The notes: a model not told the origin generated them from the letters alone. Shown: positions 23,655-35,485, counted from the first letter of the stretch. The stretch is 64,000 nt of DNA from Tetracentron sinense (GCA_015143295.1 JABCRI010001023.1:25692-89691); one strand, 5' to 3'. Program-made: numbers and translations.

Positions 23655-24247
23655 TACTCGCCTCCCCCGTCATCGCAACCCACAAATGGATACTCATTTT
23701 TTAATATGAATTCATATTTTTAATGGTAAGTTGAGTTTTTTTAATGGTGTATACAGTCTGTTAACAACATTGTTTACTAAATTTTTTTTATAAAGAAGAA
23801 CCCAAACCATGTAATATGCAATGAACTCACCAACCCAGAAAACCAATGACTTGAAATTCTCTAAGGTTATAACCGGACTCCTTAGAGTCTGGTTACTTCC
23901 CAAAGGTCAACAGTTGTCCATGTTAATACCCCTTAGTTGTCGTTAAAAGAAGGTTGTTGTGTTGTGATTGGAACCCTTGAGTCTGATTAAAACAGCAGAG
24001 AAGTTTAAGTCATAAGGAATAGGGCATCTTCTACAGTCTGTAAATACGCATGGGTTTTTTCAGTGAGCCACGATCAGTCGGTTTGTTTATGATAATGATA
24101 AAGTGTGGAAGGCTGAAAAGTAGAATAAGACTACACTTAATGTCTCTATTGGAATTATCTATGATTCCTTCAACCATTAAAGCCCTCGCATGCTGAAACT
24201 GAATCTGTAAGACTCCATTTGCTAATATAACTGATGTTGGAAACTAA

Positions 24248-24383
24248 TGCTCCGTTTGTTTCGAAGTAAAATAGAGGAAAACAAATGAATTTCATAGAAA
24301 ATGTCAGTTGTCCTAAAGAAAGTACACTTGGAAAATGACATTTTCCGTGGAATTCATTTGTTTTCCTCAAAACAAACGGAGCA
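24248..24383. mobile_element. Tourist-like MITE
   Basis: 136 bp, with ends TGCTCCGTTTGTTT and AAACAAACGGAGCA, arms that pair for about 48 bp apart from a short insertion in the left arm, and a 3-bp TAA duplication (24245-24247 and 24384-24386). A TAA/TTA duplication fits the PIF/Harbinger (Tourist) group. The TSD is short, so the superfamily is less certain than the hairpin structure. Confidence 0.7.
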
Positions 24384-24900
24384 TAAAGGATTAAAAGAAA
24401 AAGAAATGTGGAAGGCTGTAGAGTAGAAGAGCACTACCCTTATTTTCTCTATTGGATTTACCTACAGTTCCCATTTCTATCAGCCCAGCGGGCAGCAACT
24501 TCTTCCCTTAACCATATTGTTTCAAAAACAAATCAAAACTTCCACAGACTGGTTGAAATAAACAGACATCAAACCGGCATAGCATGTCAGTTAGTCTCCC
24601 TCCTTGAAGAATCAGATCTCATCAATTCGCGCTCATACAACTTGCATCTGCCGAGTTAAGGAGCATATTACTACTCGCCTCCCCCACACAAGTTTGTGAA
24701 AATGATTACCCATTTGTTATTGGTGTTTTGAATTTTTTTTAATGGTGTATACATCCTGCTAACGACATTGTTAACTAAATGGTTTTTTTAAGATCCCAAC
24801 CCATGGAACATGCACTCAACTCACCAACCCAAAAATTAAATAAGCAATAGGGCGTGTTCCACAGTCTGTAAGTTCGTCGGGTTTTCTCAGCTATCCATAT

Positions 24901-25518
24901 TTAATTTTTTTAAAAAATCAAAAATACATATTTAAATAAATTGGTGATCAGTGAATTTCAAGGGGAACATCAAGAGACAAATAAATTGGTGATCAATGTA
25001 TTTAAGGGATTTTGCAGAGGAGAATGAGTAGGAAGAAGAAGTATGAGGGAAAATACCGGAGGCAGCAGAATTAGATGTCGAAAGGAAGTCATCAACTCAA
25101 GTGGTGAGAGCAGGCGGAGATAGTAATCGGTGGATGAAAGTGTGGGCTGAAGATGACAATGGAAGAATCCTAAATCGAAATTCGCACAGGGAGTGGGCGT
25201 GAGTGAAGAGATGATCTTACAAATGAGGGAATCGTTTTAGATAAATGCACTTAGTTATATTTGTAAATTACTGTAATACGCCCGCCCAGGTATTAACTTT
25301 AATGTAGAGAAAGGATAATATAAAAGTAGGGGTTGTATAAAACCAGCATTTTGTTTATAATAGGAGTAATCAACCCCCGAAGTTTGACTGTCATTTGTGA
25401 ATTTTGAATTGTGCATAAAAGAAAATCTCAAATTGAGGATCTTGAATTAGTAATCGGTCTCGGATTCAGATTGATTAATTGAGGATCCGACGGATCTCGG
25501 ATTGGATTTTATGAGTAA
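24901..25518. other. Unassigned segment between the RLF duplicates
   Basis: No coding frame of note. It contains a short direct repeat (AAATAAATTGGTGATCA at about 24934 and 24979). On the minus strand it could hold the distal promoter or 5' UTR of RLF; nothing decisive is visible. Confidence 0.35.
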
Positions 25519-25887
25519 TCCGATCAACAGGTAAACCAATCTAAACAATGAAATACAAAATGTCATGAGTAATCCATCTAATTTGAACAAATCGAAGGCT
25601 TCACTTAGTGTACCATGCAAAGAGAGAGAGTGATACTATAAAACCATTTTATGAGAAGAAATTAAGCTTGCCTGACAAAAAGTGAAGTCGTTGTCATCGT
25701 CCATCTCACTCTCAATGTAGTCGAATGTTATACTCTATCTTGTCGACAGATCCTTTTATCAATCAATTTGGATTTTTATTCTACTGCTCAGTGCTCAAGT
25801 CAATAACTGAAGAAAATAATTGCGGAAAGAGCTAAAAATTTGAATGTAAAAACTTCTATAGCTAAAATATTACCTGGGAAAAACAAA
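25519..25887 (-). repeat. RLF 5' duplication, copy b, with second first exon
   Basis: Copy of 22511-22880. Exon 1b at 25672-25704 reads [11 protein letters not shown] with the same GC donor. The copy includes intron 1 and only about 19 bp of exon 2 before similarity ends at 25519. A transcript starting here could in principle splice from exon 1b to the intact exon 2 and make a nearly identical N-terminus (inference). Confidence 0.8.
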
Positions 25888-25897
25888 TGCAAGTTGA

Positions 25898-26500
25898 TGT
25901 TAGCATGAGAGTTTCAAAACAATTACAAAAGAAAATTAATGAAACCCAAATGACTTTTATAGTTGCTATTAGAATATTCCCTTTTAGTGTGGCCATGCAC
26001 TATGGTCAATTCCTTTAACCGGTTATGACAGGTTTTAATTGTAATATTGCTATCTTTTGCTAGGTGATGTAATTAGTAAGAAGATATTACACCTCTCTAA
26101 TTAAGGTATGGTTATATTTAAGAGAGCTCTAATATTGAAGATTCCTTAATGGGAAGGATTCTTTCAATGTCTATAAATAACGGGAATAAGGTCCCAATTC
26201 TTATTCTAATTTTCTAAAGGGAGTAAGGTCCCAACTCTTATTCTAATTTTCTCATACAGAATACACACACTCATTGTGTGGTGAGGAATCATAAAGAGGA
26301 GAGGATTGAAGATCTTGTGCATCGGTTGTATTCAAACTATTTCACTCGGCACATTTGGATTGGCGCTATGGTCTTTAACCAAGGTAAGATGGTTAAACAC
26401 ATGTTATTCATTAGAATGAAAACTTTCATGTATATGTGATGATAGATCTCTAATCACTATTATGCTTAAGAGATTAATAAATCTAATATTTAGATTTACA
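25898..26500 (+). repeat. 5' LTR of F
   Basis: 603 bp. TATA box CTATAAATAA at 26171-26180. Just downstream there are two near-identical copies of about 35 bp built on AAGGTCCCAA(T/C)TCTTATTC (about 26183-26258). Confidence 0.75.
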
Positions 26501-26502
26501 GT

Positions 26503-26514
26503 TGGTATTAGAGC
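26503..26514 (+). other. Primer-binding site of F
   Basis: TGGTATTAGAGC, two bases after the LTR, is one base from the initiator-Met site TGGTATCAGAGC. Confidence 0.8.
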
Positions 26515-27822
26515 TTCGGTGTATTTTTCATCTGTATACATGGGGTTTTATTTTTCAAAAGGGTATTTATTTTTAAAGAAAGAAAAAATTAATTCAGAAA
26601 AGTCTATTTTTCGCTTTTGATTTTGGACTGAGATTTTGACCTTCAAAACGATTGATTCTGGGAAAACTTTCTTCACGAATGTTGTAGATCTTTTTAAGGA
26701 CTTCGAAACAATATACTATTGGACCAAAATCAGATTTATTGTCATTGATTTATGGCCCAATTTCCGTATGTCATTTTCGGGTCAGATTTGATCCATTTAA
26801 ATTATATAAATTGCAAACTTTTTTTTGAGTTTTCGGACTCAGTTTAAGGCTGTTTTTGGTCTGTAAAAGCTCATTTTGCTCGTTTTTTTCGAGATCTATG
26901 CAATGAGCCTATTTTTATGACTGTAAGAATTTGTTAAGGCAATGTTTTGGCTTAAATAATGAGTTGCTAATTTGTAAAGGGTTAATATATTGTTCGCATG
27001 TAATGATTATGATGAATATTTATTTATCAAATTATGATCAATAAGGATTGTGAGTTACTGATAAAGAATTGCACAAATTTATTTATGTATTTCAAACCTA
27101 TTTGACATTCACATAAAAGTTCAATGTTGTGATGTGCATATTGTTCGGTTTAACCTTATGGATTTTATGATACTCCATTCATTCCTAAACATTGCCTTAC
27201 ATTGTGTATCATTAACCAAGGAACTTGAACCACTAATATTGAAATTAATATTTTCGCATTCATGTGGAATGCCCAATGTGAATAACATGGCTTGCAAGAT
27301 TGATTTGCCCAACGGGTGATGATATTTCCTAGTGCTATGATGTCCATATTGGATTAGGTTTAATTATTATAAACTCCCTTGATACGGAATGACACAAATT
27401 TAGGTAGTCAACGTTGATGTCGCAACTTAAGGAATTTATCTACCCAAAGGTGACAATTTCTTGATGTTGTGGTGGTTGTGTTTGACCAGCCTACTATTTT
27501 GAGGAAATCGCTAGCATGTCATGACTCGATCCAAAGGAGGGACATGATGATGCAATTGATATCTCTATAAAGCACACTTAACTAGCTTTTATTTTCGAGG
27601 AGATCGCTAACATGTTATGACTTGACCTAAAGGAGGGTCATAATGATGTATTTGGTCTCTTGATAAATTATTGTGTGAGATTATGATTATTTTGCATAAT
27701 GTATTAACATGTAAAATTATATTGATTTAAAAATCTTCTGAAATGAAGTTACGGAATATGTGTGTGGATATAATATGACTTTTGCCCTACGTACAACATT
27801 GAATTCCACAAACATAACTAGT
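26515..27822 (+). other. Leader of F
   Basis: About 1.3 kb of T-rich DNA with no gene recognised. Open frames around 27121-27347 on both strands have no recognisable family. It contains a repeated phrase (GAGG(A)AGATCGCTA(A/G)CATG... near 27500 and 27600). Confidence 0.5.
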
Positions 27823-27921
27823 ATGATGGGAGGTATTGAAGCACCGAGTGGTTCAAATTATGGCAAATAGAATGAGCAAGTTTTAATTATTTTCGGTTGC
27901 CTAGATCTTGACTATTCTATA

Positions 27922-28070
27922 TGTGAGCACGGGTTCCGGGTATCCTACCCTCACAAGGGTGTGTTGATTAGAGTTGCCACCTATTAATTTAGAAGGGATA
28001 AGTCCCCAGGGTATGGATAAGGTCTTGGTCTACGATAGAGTTCAGGGTAAGAAGTTCAGTTAAATACGGG
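27922..28070 (-). repeat. LTR end of B
   Basis: TGTGAGCACGGG followed by GTTGCCACCTATTAATTTAG, GGGATAAGTC, GGATAAGGTCTTGGTCTACG. These are the same phrases, in the same order, as the terminal part of the LTRs of A (complement of 5310-5466) and C (49042-49230). Confidence 0.75.
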
Positions 28071-28079
28071 GAAATCTGT

Positions 28080-30128
28080 TATGGTTTAGGAAATCTGAAC
28101 CATGGAGGCGAGAGTGGCCAGTGCATCGGTAAATCTGTTATGATTCCTGGACCTATGACTGAAGGTGATTCTTCTGAATTTAGTGATCAACATATTGAGG
28201 TAGGCTAGGTATGGGACCAGCCTAGCTTCTCAGATGGCCCAAGATGCATTCGCCTAACAGATTACCAAAGATGAGTCACCGTAGATGTCTACCTCTTCAA
28301 TCCCGATACGCAAGGCTTCTTTCAGTCCGGCTATGCATACCTCATATTCTGCCTCACTATTTGAACATCTGAATTTCAGCTTAACTGAGATAGGGAGGTG
28401 TGCTCCCTTGGTAGAGATCAAGACTTCTCCTGCCCTATGTCCATTACTGTTAGTAGCTCTGTCAAAATACAACTCCCAGCCGAGGTATTCTTACTCTTCA
28501 GTCTCTGCATATAGGATGGCTTCATCAGGGAACTGATCATGTACTGAAATGTAGTCCTGTGCTGGACAGTGGGCCAGATGATCTACAATCATCTGCCCCT
28601 TGATTGACTTCTGAGTCATGTATGTAATGTCAAATTCAGATAACATCATGAGCCATCAGCCTATCCTCCTGGGAGATCAGAATCGCCGGATAAGAAAGCA
28701 GATAGTACCGCAGATGCTAAGTAGCCCAGACTAGTGCTAGATAAGTCTTTTCAAGCGAGTTATACCTCTCTTCATACTCTAGCAGATGGTTACCGATGTA
28801 GTAGATGTCTTGCTCTATTTTGCCTATCTCAGCATGTTGTACCAGGACGCACCTCATGGAGGTTTCTTGTACTGAGATGTAAAGTAATAATGGCCACCCG
28901 GTGAAGGAGGCACAAGTACTGGAGGATGGGGGAAGATACTGCTTTATTCTGTCAAAGGCTTCTTGACAATCGTTTGTCCATATTGTAGGCACATTCTTTT
29001 GGAGAAGCTTGAAGATTGGCTTGTATATTAGAGTAAGCTGAGAGATAAATCGGTTGATGTACTAAATTTTACCCAGGAAACCGTGGATTTCCTTTACAGT
29101 TTGGGGTGCTGGCATTTTGATGATAGCTCTGACTTTAGCTGGATCGATCTCAATACCTCTTTTGCAGACTATGAAGCCAAAATGAGCTTTCCTGATGAGG
29201 CTCCAAAGACACATTTAGCCAGATTCAGTCTTAGGCCGAACTCTCTAAGTCTGTCACACAGTCTTTTTAAGTCTTCAAAATATTGCCTGGCAGTTGGAGA
29301 TTTGACGATCATGTCATCCACATAGATTTCAGTTGACTTGTGGATCATGTCATGGAACAGTACTGCCATGGTCCTCTGGTAGGTTGCCCCTCTATTCTTG
29401 AGTCCAAAAGACATTACCTTGTAGCAGAACGTGCCCCAAGGTGTGATGAAGGAGGTTTTCCTCATGTCTTCTTCTGCCATTCTGATCTGGTTGTATCCGA
29501 AGAAACCATGTATGACTGAGAGTGTCTCATGCCCTACAGTATTGTCGATCAGGATGTCGATGTGCGGGAGAGAAAAGTTGTCTTTAGGGCTGGCGTTGTT
29601 CAGATTTCGATAGTCGATGCACATCCAGATTTTGCCATCCTTTTTGGGTACCGGTACAATGTTAGCTAACCACTCAGGGTATGTTGCTACTAATAGGAAG
29701 CCTGCTTTGATCTGCTTCTCTAACTTTTCTTTGACCTTCTGCGACCATTCGAATCTCATCCGCCTCAGTTTTTGCTTAACTAGTCTCATTTCAGGGTTCA
29801 GGGGTAGTCTGTGTATCACAAAAGTTGGGTCTAGGCCGGACATATCTGCATATGACCAAGTAAAGATATCACTGTAGCTCTTCAGGAAGCTGATTATGTC
29901 TGTTCTCTGTTGAGGGTTCATGGTTGTGCTGATCTTGACAAGCTCGGGGTTGTCCTCGGATCCAAGGTTCACTGTCTCAATATCCTTGATGTTAGACTAC
30001 AGTATCCCTTCACTGTGCTCTAGGAGATCCAGAATCTCTTGAGACGGTTCATCTTCCTGCTCTGAGTCATACTAAACTTCTAAAAGCTCAAGGAGGGTTT
30101 CGGAGGTAGCCTTATTATAGGTGATTTT
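28080..30128 (-). pseudogene. RNase H and RT region of B
   Basis: RNase H of archaeal type (MYFDRATNSNGHRAGEVL, SEAEYEVCIAGLKEAL; 28254-28472) and reverse transcriptase with YVDDMIVKS near 29300-29330, FGYNQIRM and GTFCYKVMSFGLKN. Closest to the C sequence by eye. Broken. Confidence 0.85.
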
Positions 30129-30427
30129 CTAGTAAATTATTAAGCTTAGTTTAGCATACTTATATTGTTTTTGTTGGCTGTAGGAAAAGAGGCCTTCCAG
30201 GGGAAGAGTCCGTGTGATTTCATCATCAGTCGATATGAAATGTTTTTGTAAAACATGATTTTGAGTCAAAATATCTAATTTTTTATCGATAAAAATAGTG
30301 GACTGTTGTTTACAAAATTAACTTAACAAAAAAGGGCCTACAGTGGTCGACATTTGGATTTTACAACAGGAGCAAAAGAGCTTAAAAGGAGGTGAATGGT
30401 GCTAGGTCACTACTTGACTAGACCAAC
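30129..30427 (-). other. Putative Ogre-type intron of B
   Basis: 299 bp. Minus strand donor CAG/GTTGGTC at 30427 and acceptor TTTACTAG at 30129, matching position and length in A and C. Confidence 0.65.
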
Positions 30428-32487
30428 CTGCCCTGTAATATGCTTGCCCCGACCTTGAATGGCCTCGATGGTGAGAGCCTCAGTCCACCAACGGATCAGT
30501 GGTCATCGACTGGATGATGCTTTGATGCTATTGGAGAGGGTGTAGAACTATTCTCCCGCTTGATCTTCCACTTCTGTGGCATCTTCGATAGTCAGCTCGT
30601 CGAACATCTAGGCCATGCTAAATACTTCTGGACCTGGAATCCATAAAGAATCTGTGTTGGGCTGAGGGTATGGATGTTAGCAGCTGGTGCAAGAGGGGTT
30701 TCCGGGTAGGCTTCGAAGGTTCTAATCAGGAAGGGTACAGAGATGTGAGGTCGGGCCTTTGGTGTCACTAACCGGATATTTTTCTTGGTTAGTTTGGTGG
30801 GATAGTCCTCATACTTGGCTTGTACCCCAATCTAAATGGAGATGTGTAGCGAGGAGGTACATATCTCTTCTTCACTCCTTGGTTCTTGACTCCCAAGTCT
30901 AACCCTGGTTGGAAGTTCATTCTGGCCATCATCCTGATAAATGGCGGTATTGCCTTCTTGCTTTGCTCTTCTATCTGAGCAATAGAACTGACCTACTCAA
31001 ACTAGTATATCATGAAGGCAGTGCTTTATCCCAGCTCCTTGATGTCCCCGAAGGAACTCGCTAACTCCTCTAAAGGGATTACGACCAAGTGATTGTCTTG
31101 AATGAATTTGATTATCTGATGGAGAGAGGAGGGAATGGCTTCGGCTGCGTGGATCCACGACTTTCCTAGGAGCAAGGTGAATAAGGCTGGCACATTCACG
31201 ACTTGGAAGTTGGTTGTGAAATGAGCGGGTCCGACCCTGATGGCCAAGTCAATGTTAGCCAAATTATGCCTTATTGAAATGTCAAAAGCCCTGATGGTCA
31301 TGGGTCTCTTCTTCACTTGACTGAGATTCAAACCCAGGTTTTACAGAGTGGATAATGTGCAGACGTCAGGTCGGAATCATTGTCAATTAGCACTGATGAT
31401 AAAGTCCGGTCCATGCATTGTACTGTAATGTATAAAGCCCAGATATGATCTCTGTCGACATCCAGTATTTCTTCTTCTGTAAAGGAGATGATTCTGAATT
31501 CTAGCACTTGTCCTACCATATGCCCTAGTTTCTCAAGCGTGAAACTTGGTGTTACATAGGCGTTGTTAAATATGAAGAGTAGCTGCTTCTGGTGATGCTC
31601 AGATGTCAGGAGAAGACCCAAGATGGAGATCTGTGCAGGAGTTTTGCTCCACTGCTAGGTGATGTTGAACTCTTCTTCCTTTTCCAGGATTTTTAGAACT
31701 GCTGAATCTGCTATCTCTTTCTCTAGGTCTGACACCCCTGCTTTCTCTTTTGCCTTTTTTTTTACCTGTTCAACCGTCGGAGGTTGGTATACCAGGCCAG
31801 ATTGGGTAAGGTTGGCTATGTATTCACTCTTAAGGATGAGAGAGTGAGGAGCTGGTACATGGTTGAGGTTGAAAGGTTGAGAGGGGATGAATGAGATTCT
31901 GATGGGGCCTAAAGAGGTGGAGGCTTGAGCTGGGGCTGTGGGCCAATTTACTGGACAATGGATGATGTAGATGATCTGTTCTTTGTCAGGGTCGAGCACA
32001 GGTATCTGTACTGGTGGAAGGATAGCTTGGATGTTTGACTGAGGGAATGAGATTATAACAGGAGGCTGAGAAGAGGGCCTGATTATATCGTCATCCACTG
32101 TGGGTGCTCTGGGTCTTAACTGCCCTGCCCCGGGCTCTTCCCACTCAATGAAATTGACTTGATTGTTGTGTGGAGACAATGGTGCCTGGTTGATACTAGT
32201 GTTCCCGAGGGCCAGTTCAACCTTTCTCTTATTAAGGAGATCTTGGATAGCGTACTTTAGGCCAATACAATAGTCAGTGGCATGGCCTGGGCCTTGGTGA
32301 AAGGCGCAGTGGTGATCAGCTCTATAATTTTTGTTATGTTTGTCAGGTGGCAAAAGAGGGGTAGGGCCTCTCAAGGTGAGAAGACCCTATTGGTGAGGAA
32401 GTCCAATAACTGACTAAGAGTGTATGGAAGAGGGGAAAATTTTCTGGGGGGACGGTTTTACCCCTGGTTTTATCTGGCTGGTCGAGT
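30428..32487 (-). pseudogene. Protease, G-patch-like and gag tail of B
   Basis: Contains MDRTLSSVLIDN (protease core, near 31400), VKKRPMTIRAFD, IDLAIRVGPAHFTTNFQVV, and upstream a gag tail with HCAFHQGPGHATDYCIGLK (near 32280), a CxxH-type zinc-binding segment (H-C, H-G-H, C) in the usual place for a gypsy nucleocapsid finger. Broken. Confidence 0.75.
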
Positions 32488-32492
32488 GTTTC
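32488..32492. repeat. Target-site duplication of E (left)
   Basis: GTTTC, repeated exactly at 45906-45910, on either side of a TGT...ACA unit. Confidence 0.85.
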
Positions 32493-32704
32493 TGTAGAGC
32501 CCCAGACTTTTTCATGCTTAATGCATGGTACTTTCGTAGAAAATTTGCCTTTAATGTAGTACAATTAATAAATAAAGAAGAAATTGAAAATTTGGAAACG
32601 TAAAAAATGTTCCTTTTCGAAGTACGAACCCAACGCAAGTTAAATCGTCAAAATCTGACGAACGAGTCCAAAGATATGGCCAAAATAGTTTAGACCTGCA
32701 GACC

Positions 32705-32888
32705 ACCGATCGCTCGGTCCATGGAGCGATCGATCAGTCCAAAACCGATCGATCGGTAGCTATTGACTGGTCAAAAATTTTGTATGGGAAAATTTTCCAG
32801 AGAGCTGGTTTTTGACCGAGAGCTCGGTCAATCCACCGATCGCTCGGTAGGCAACTGATCGATCGGTCATAACCACCGATCGCTCGGT
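32705..32888 (+). promoter_or_regulatory. ACCGATCG-module cluster in E
   Basis: Copies of ACCGATCGATCGGT or ACCGATCGCTCGGT at 32705, 32744, 32835 and 32875, with looser ones near 32725 and 32854. Between them is a stretch (about 32757-32810: CTATTGACTGG, TTTTGTATGGGAAAATTTTC, CAGAGAG) that also occurs between the same motifs in the LTR of D, when D is read along its coding strand. Confidence 0.8.
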
Positions 32889-32999
32889 CCCCCACGTTTT
32901 GTAGAAATTTTAGTAAGGGTGTTTTCGTCATTTGGGCGTTTCACTCATACCTTAAGATGTTTGCCCGAGCCTTTAGGGCTCATTTACCACACTTAGAAG

Positions 33000-33780
33000 A
33001 TATTAGAGAGAAAGAGAGAAGAGAAGGAGATTTCTAAACCTAGGGTTTGATTTTTGAGAAGAAATCAAAGGGTTTGTAAACCTTAGATCACCTCAAGCTT
33101 GGATTGCTTCAAGATTCCGGTTCGAGCACTCGTGGAGCACTCTCCTCAAGCTAGGGCAGCATCTACACGCACATTTCCGAGGAGAGTTCCTTCCCTCATT
33201 TTTCAAGGTCGATACCTTGTGCTACCCTCTTAGTTATACTTTCTCTTTTCCTTTTCTATTCTTTATTTTCTCCCATTTATGACTATAAAATGAGTTGTAA
33301 TGTGTGAATGGGATGAATGGATGGTTGTTGGATGTGAATGGGCGAATGGATGTCGTATGTATGGTTGTGATGAATAAAATGGGGAGGACATTGTATCCAT
33401 AATGAACAAACATGTATGATGTGAGTATAACCTACCTAGAAAAGCATGATTTAGGTTTAAATAAATAATGGACACACCCTATGCTTGATGAAATGCCAAG
33501 GTGAATAAAACAAAGAATAAATTAAGAAAATGCATGCTTAATTACTTATGAACTTGTTACAGCTTATGATAGTGTGAGTTCTTATTTTCCTTAAAATGTC
33601 ATAAATGCTTATTGTTTAAATTGTGAAATGCTATATATTGTGAAATCCCCAAATGTCATATTTAAATTCCAATGCAAGTATGTGCACGATTCCACGAGCA
33701 CAGTATGCATGACATGATTTATCGTTGTTTTCAAGAACGAGATTTAGAGGTGGGGCATATCCTACGATATGTTTCACTTC
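33000..33780 (+). other. Remaining non-coding part of E
   Basis: No gene seen. A purine-rich stretch (GAGAGAAAGAGAGAAGAGAA near 33008) and a GAATGG/GGATG-rich stretch (33305-33350) are the only notable features. Confidence 0.45.
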
Positions 33781-34080
33781 GCTTTTGACAAGGACAAGAC
33801 ATGCATCTCATAAAGAAGGGTCTCCCTTCCCTCGCAAGTGCATTTAGGAAGAAGGGTCTCCCTTCCCTCACAAGTAGTTTACTTTTCGAGCAAGCATGAT
33901 ACATGACATGGCAAGCATGAACATTTAGGAAGAAGGGTTTCCCTTCCCTCACAAGTAGTTTACTTTTCGAGCAAGCATGATACATGACATGGTAAGCATG
34001 AACATTTAGGAAGAAGGGTTTCCCTTCCCTCACAAGTAGTTTACTTTCCAAGTAAGCATGACATGGCATGACACGCATGA
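33780..34080 (+). repeat. ~81-bp tandem repeat in E
   Basis: Three fuller copies starting AGGAAGAAGGGT at 33846, 33926 and 34008, plus a partial one before. Each contains TCCCTTCCCTCACAAGTAGT and AGCAAGCATGATACATGACA. Confidence 0.85.
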
Positions 34081-34247
34081 CACACATGATACGACAAGAC
34101 AAGATAAACATGACAAGTTTTCAAACACGGAAATGGTATTTTCAGTCAAGTCAAGTGCACAAGGTTTCAAGGGTTTTATCGGTTTTTACAAAAATGCAAG
34201 CATAATTATAAACTGCTTTACTTTCCTGTCATGATCTGAATTATTTC

Positions 34248-34252
34248 CTACT
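34248..34252. repeat. Target-site duplication of D (left)
   Basis: CTACT, repeated exactly at 45421-45425. Confidence 0.9.
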
Positions 34253-35485
34253 TGAAATTTATCCAGATCAATGATCTCTAAGACCTAGAGGGGGGGTGAA
34301 TAGGTCTATCTAATAATTTCTAACCAATTTTAATTTTTCAATTAATATGTTTAAAAATCAATGATTAACTCAATCAGACAATCCACACAAATCAAACACA
34401 GAAGATTTTTACGTGGAAAACCCTAACGGGAAAAAAACACGGGACCTTGTCCAGCAATAAACTTCACTATGAAAAGATATCAAGTACAAGACAAGACCTT
34501 ACCAAAACAGAAACGACGTTCCTAGGTATAGACTCTTACTCTTGATTTCCACGAACCAGCAGGTTCGATCTCCGCCTTAGCAGCTTCGGTTCCACACCGA
34601 CCAAATCTTTTCAAGCAACTTCAAATCCACGATCACACACGATCGATCTCCTTCCACGAAGGCTCCGGATCAAACACCGGACACACACACAAGGTGTAGG
34701 GTTGTGAATCAATTTAGTAAATTTCAAACCCTAGAGGGATCTCATACAGATCTGAGATCACACAATGCAAGATCAAAGATTTTAATCTATACTTGCATTC
34801 TCTAGGATCTAAGAAAGAGGAGGGATCAAGAAAGATCTAATAAAAACAATTAGAAAAACCCTAGAAGAGTTTCTCAGACCTCTACTCTTTCAAAAATTAT
34901 CAAAGACACGAATTAGGTCTCTCAAAAATTGTTTATATAGGGTTAAAAAAAGAATCCAGAAAAAGAAAAATTCTTTTTACGGGGACCGATCGATCGGTGC
35001 TCGCAACCGATCGCTCGGTTCACAACCGATCGCTCGGTTCACAACCGATCGATCGGTTCTAATGACCGATCGCTCGGTCTTAAAACATCTCTCTGGAAAA
35101 TTTCCCCATACAAATATTTAGTCCAGTCGATAGCCACCGATCGATCGGTCGCAATACCGAGCGATCGGTAGAGACAGAATTTTTGCCAAAATTAATTCAT
35201 TTTATTTTTATTTGATTCAACTAAGATCAAATAACTTTGGTAGGCTTAAAACTATCCTCCTAGGTATTTTTAGGGTTATCTAAGTCAAATCAAACCTAGG
35301 TAGGGGTCTCTAAGTCCATTACCTGTCTAGATCCGGAGTAGAACCTTTTTCTTCTCTTTCTTCTATCTTCTTTAAGCTTTAGCTCTTCTCTTCTTTTCTG
35401 ACAAGTTGAACATGACTCGACGACTCGACTCAACTGACCTATCTAATGATCACGGAATTTGCCAACACCTATTTAGGGATTTACA
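34253..35485 (-). repeat. 3' LTR of D
   Basis: Coding-strand ends TGTAAATCCC...GATAAATTTCA. TATA box CTATATAAAC is the complement of 34931-34940. Seven copies of the ACCGATCG module lie upstream of it (34985-35169). Confidence 0.95.
34985..35169 (-). promoter_or_regulatory. ACCGATCG-module cluster, 3' LTR of D
   Basis: Fourteen-base modules at 34985, 35006, 35025, 35044, 35065, 35136 and 35156: perfect palindromes ACCGATCGATCGGT mixed with ACCGATCGCTCGGT types. Five lie in one block and two in another, separated by a 58-bp spacer. On the coding strand all are 45-230 bp upstream of the TATA box, as an enhancer would be. Confidence 0.85.

Larger units (their letters stand above)
22876..24900. 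repeat. Three diverged repeats upstream of RLF
   Basis: A segment opening with CATTGTTAACTAAAT, then (C)CCAACCCATG(T/G)AA, ACTCACCAACC, starts near 22880, 23766 and 24767. Copies 1 and 2 continue with GACTTGAAATTCTC and GGTTATAACCGGACT; copies 1 and 2 both carry ACTCGCCTCCCCC followed later by AATGGTGTATACA, just before the next copy. Copy 1 is interrupted by the hAT-type MITE and copy 2 by the Tourist-like MITE. A smaller duplication (24100-24170 and 24408-24475) flanks the latter. The origin is unknown; it could be an old non-coding element or tandem duplication of RLF upstream DNA. Confidence 0.65.
25898..27921 (+). mobile_element. F: Ty1/copia element, 5' part only
   Basis: LTR 25898-26500 (TGTTAGCATG...TTTACA), primer site, a leader of about 1.3 kb and the start of gag (from about 27823: GGIEAPSGSNYG, then VLIIFGCLDLDYS), which matches the copia gag N-terminus. 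The element is cut at 27922 where B begins. The rest, if it exists, should lie beyond B and C, outside the window. It cannot be dated from one LTR; it is older than B. Confidence 0.8.

Noticed and set aside
24408-24659. An 83-codon plus-strand frame (MEGCRVEEHYPYF...)
   Set aside because: Lies in duplicated non-coding repeat DNA, no family recognised, no context for a gene.
27121-27347. Overlapping short frames on both strands in the leader of F
   Set aside because: Mutually overlapping on opposite strands, no recognisable domain; most likely chance in leader DNA.
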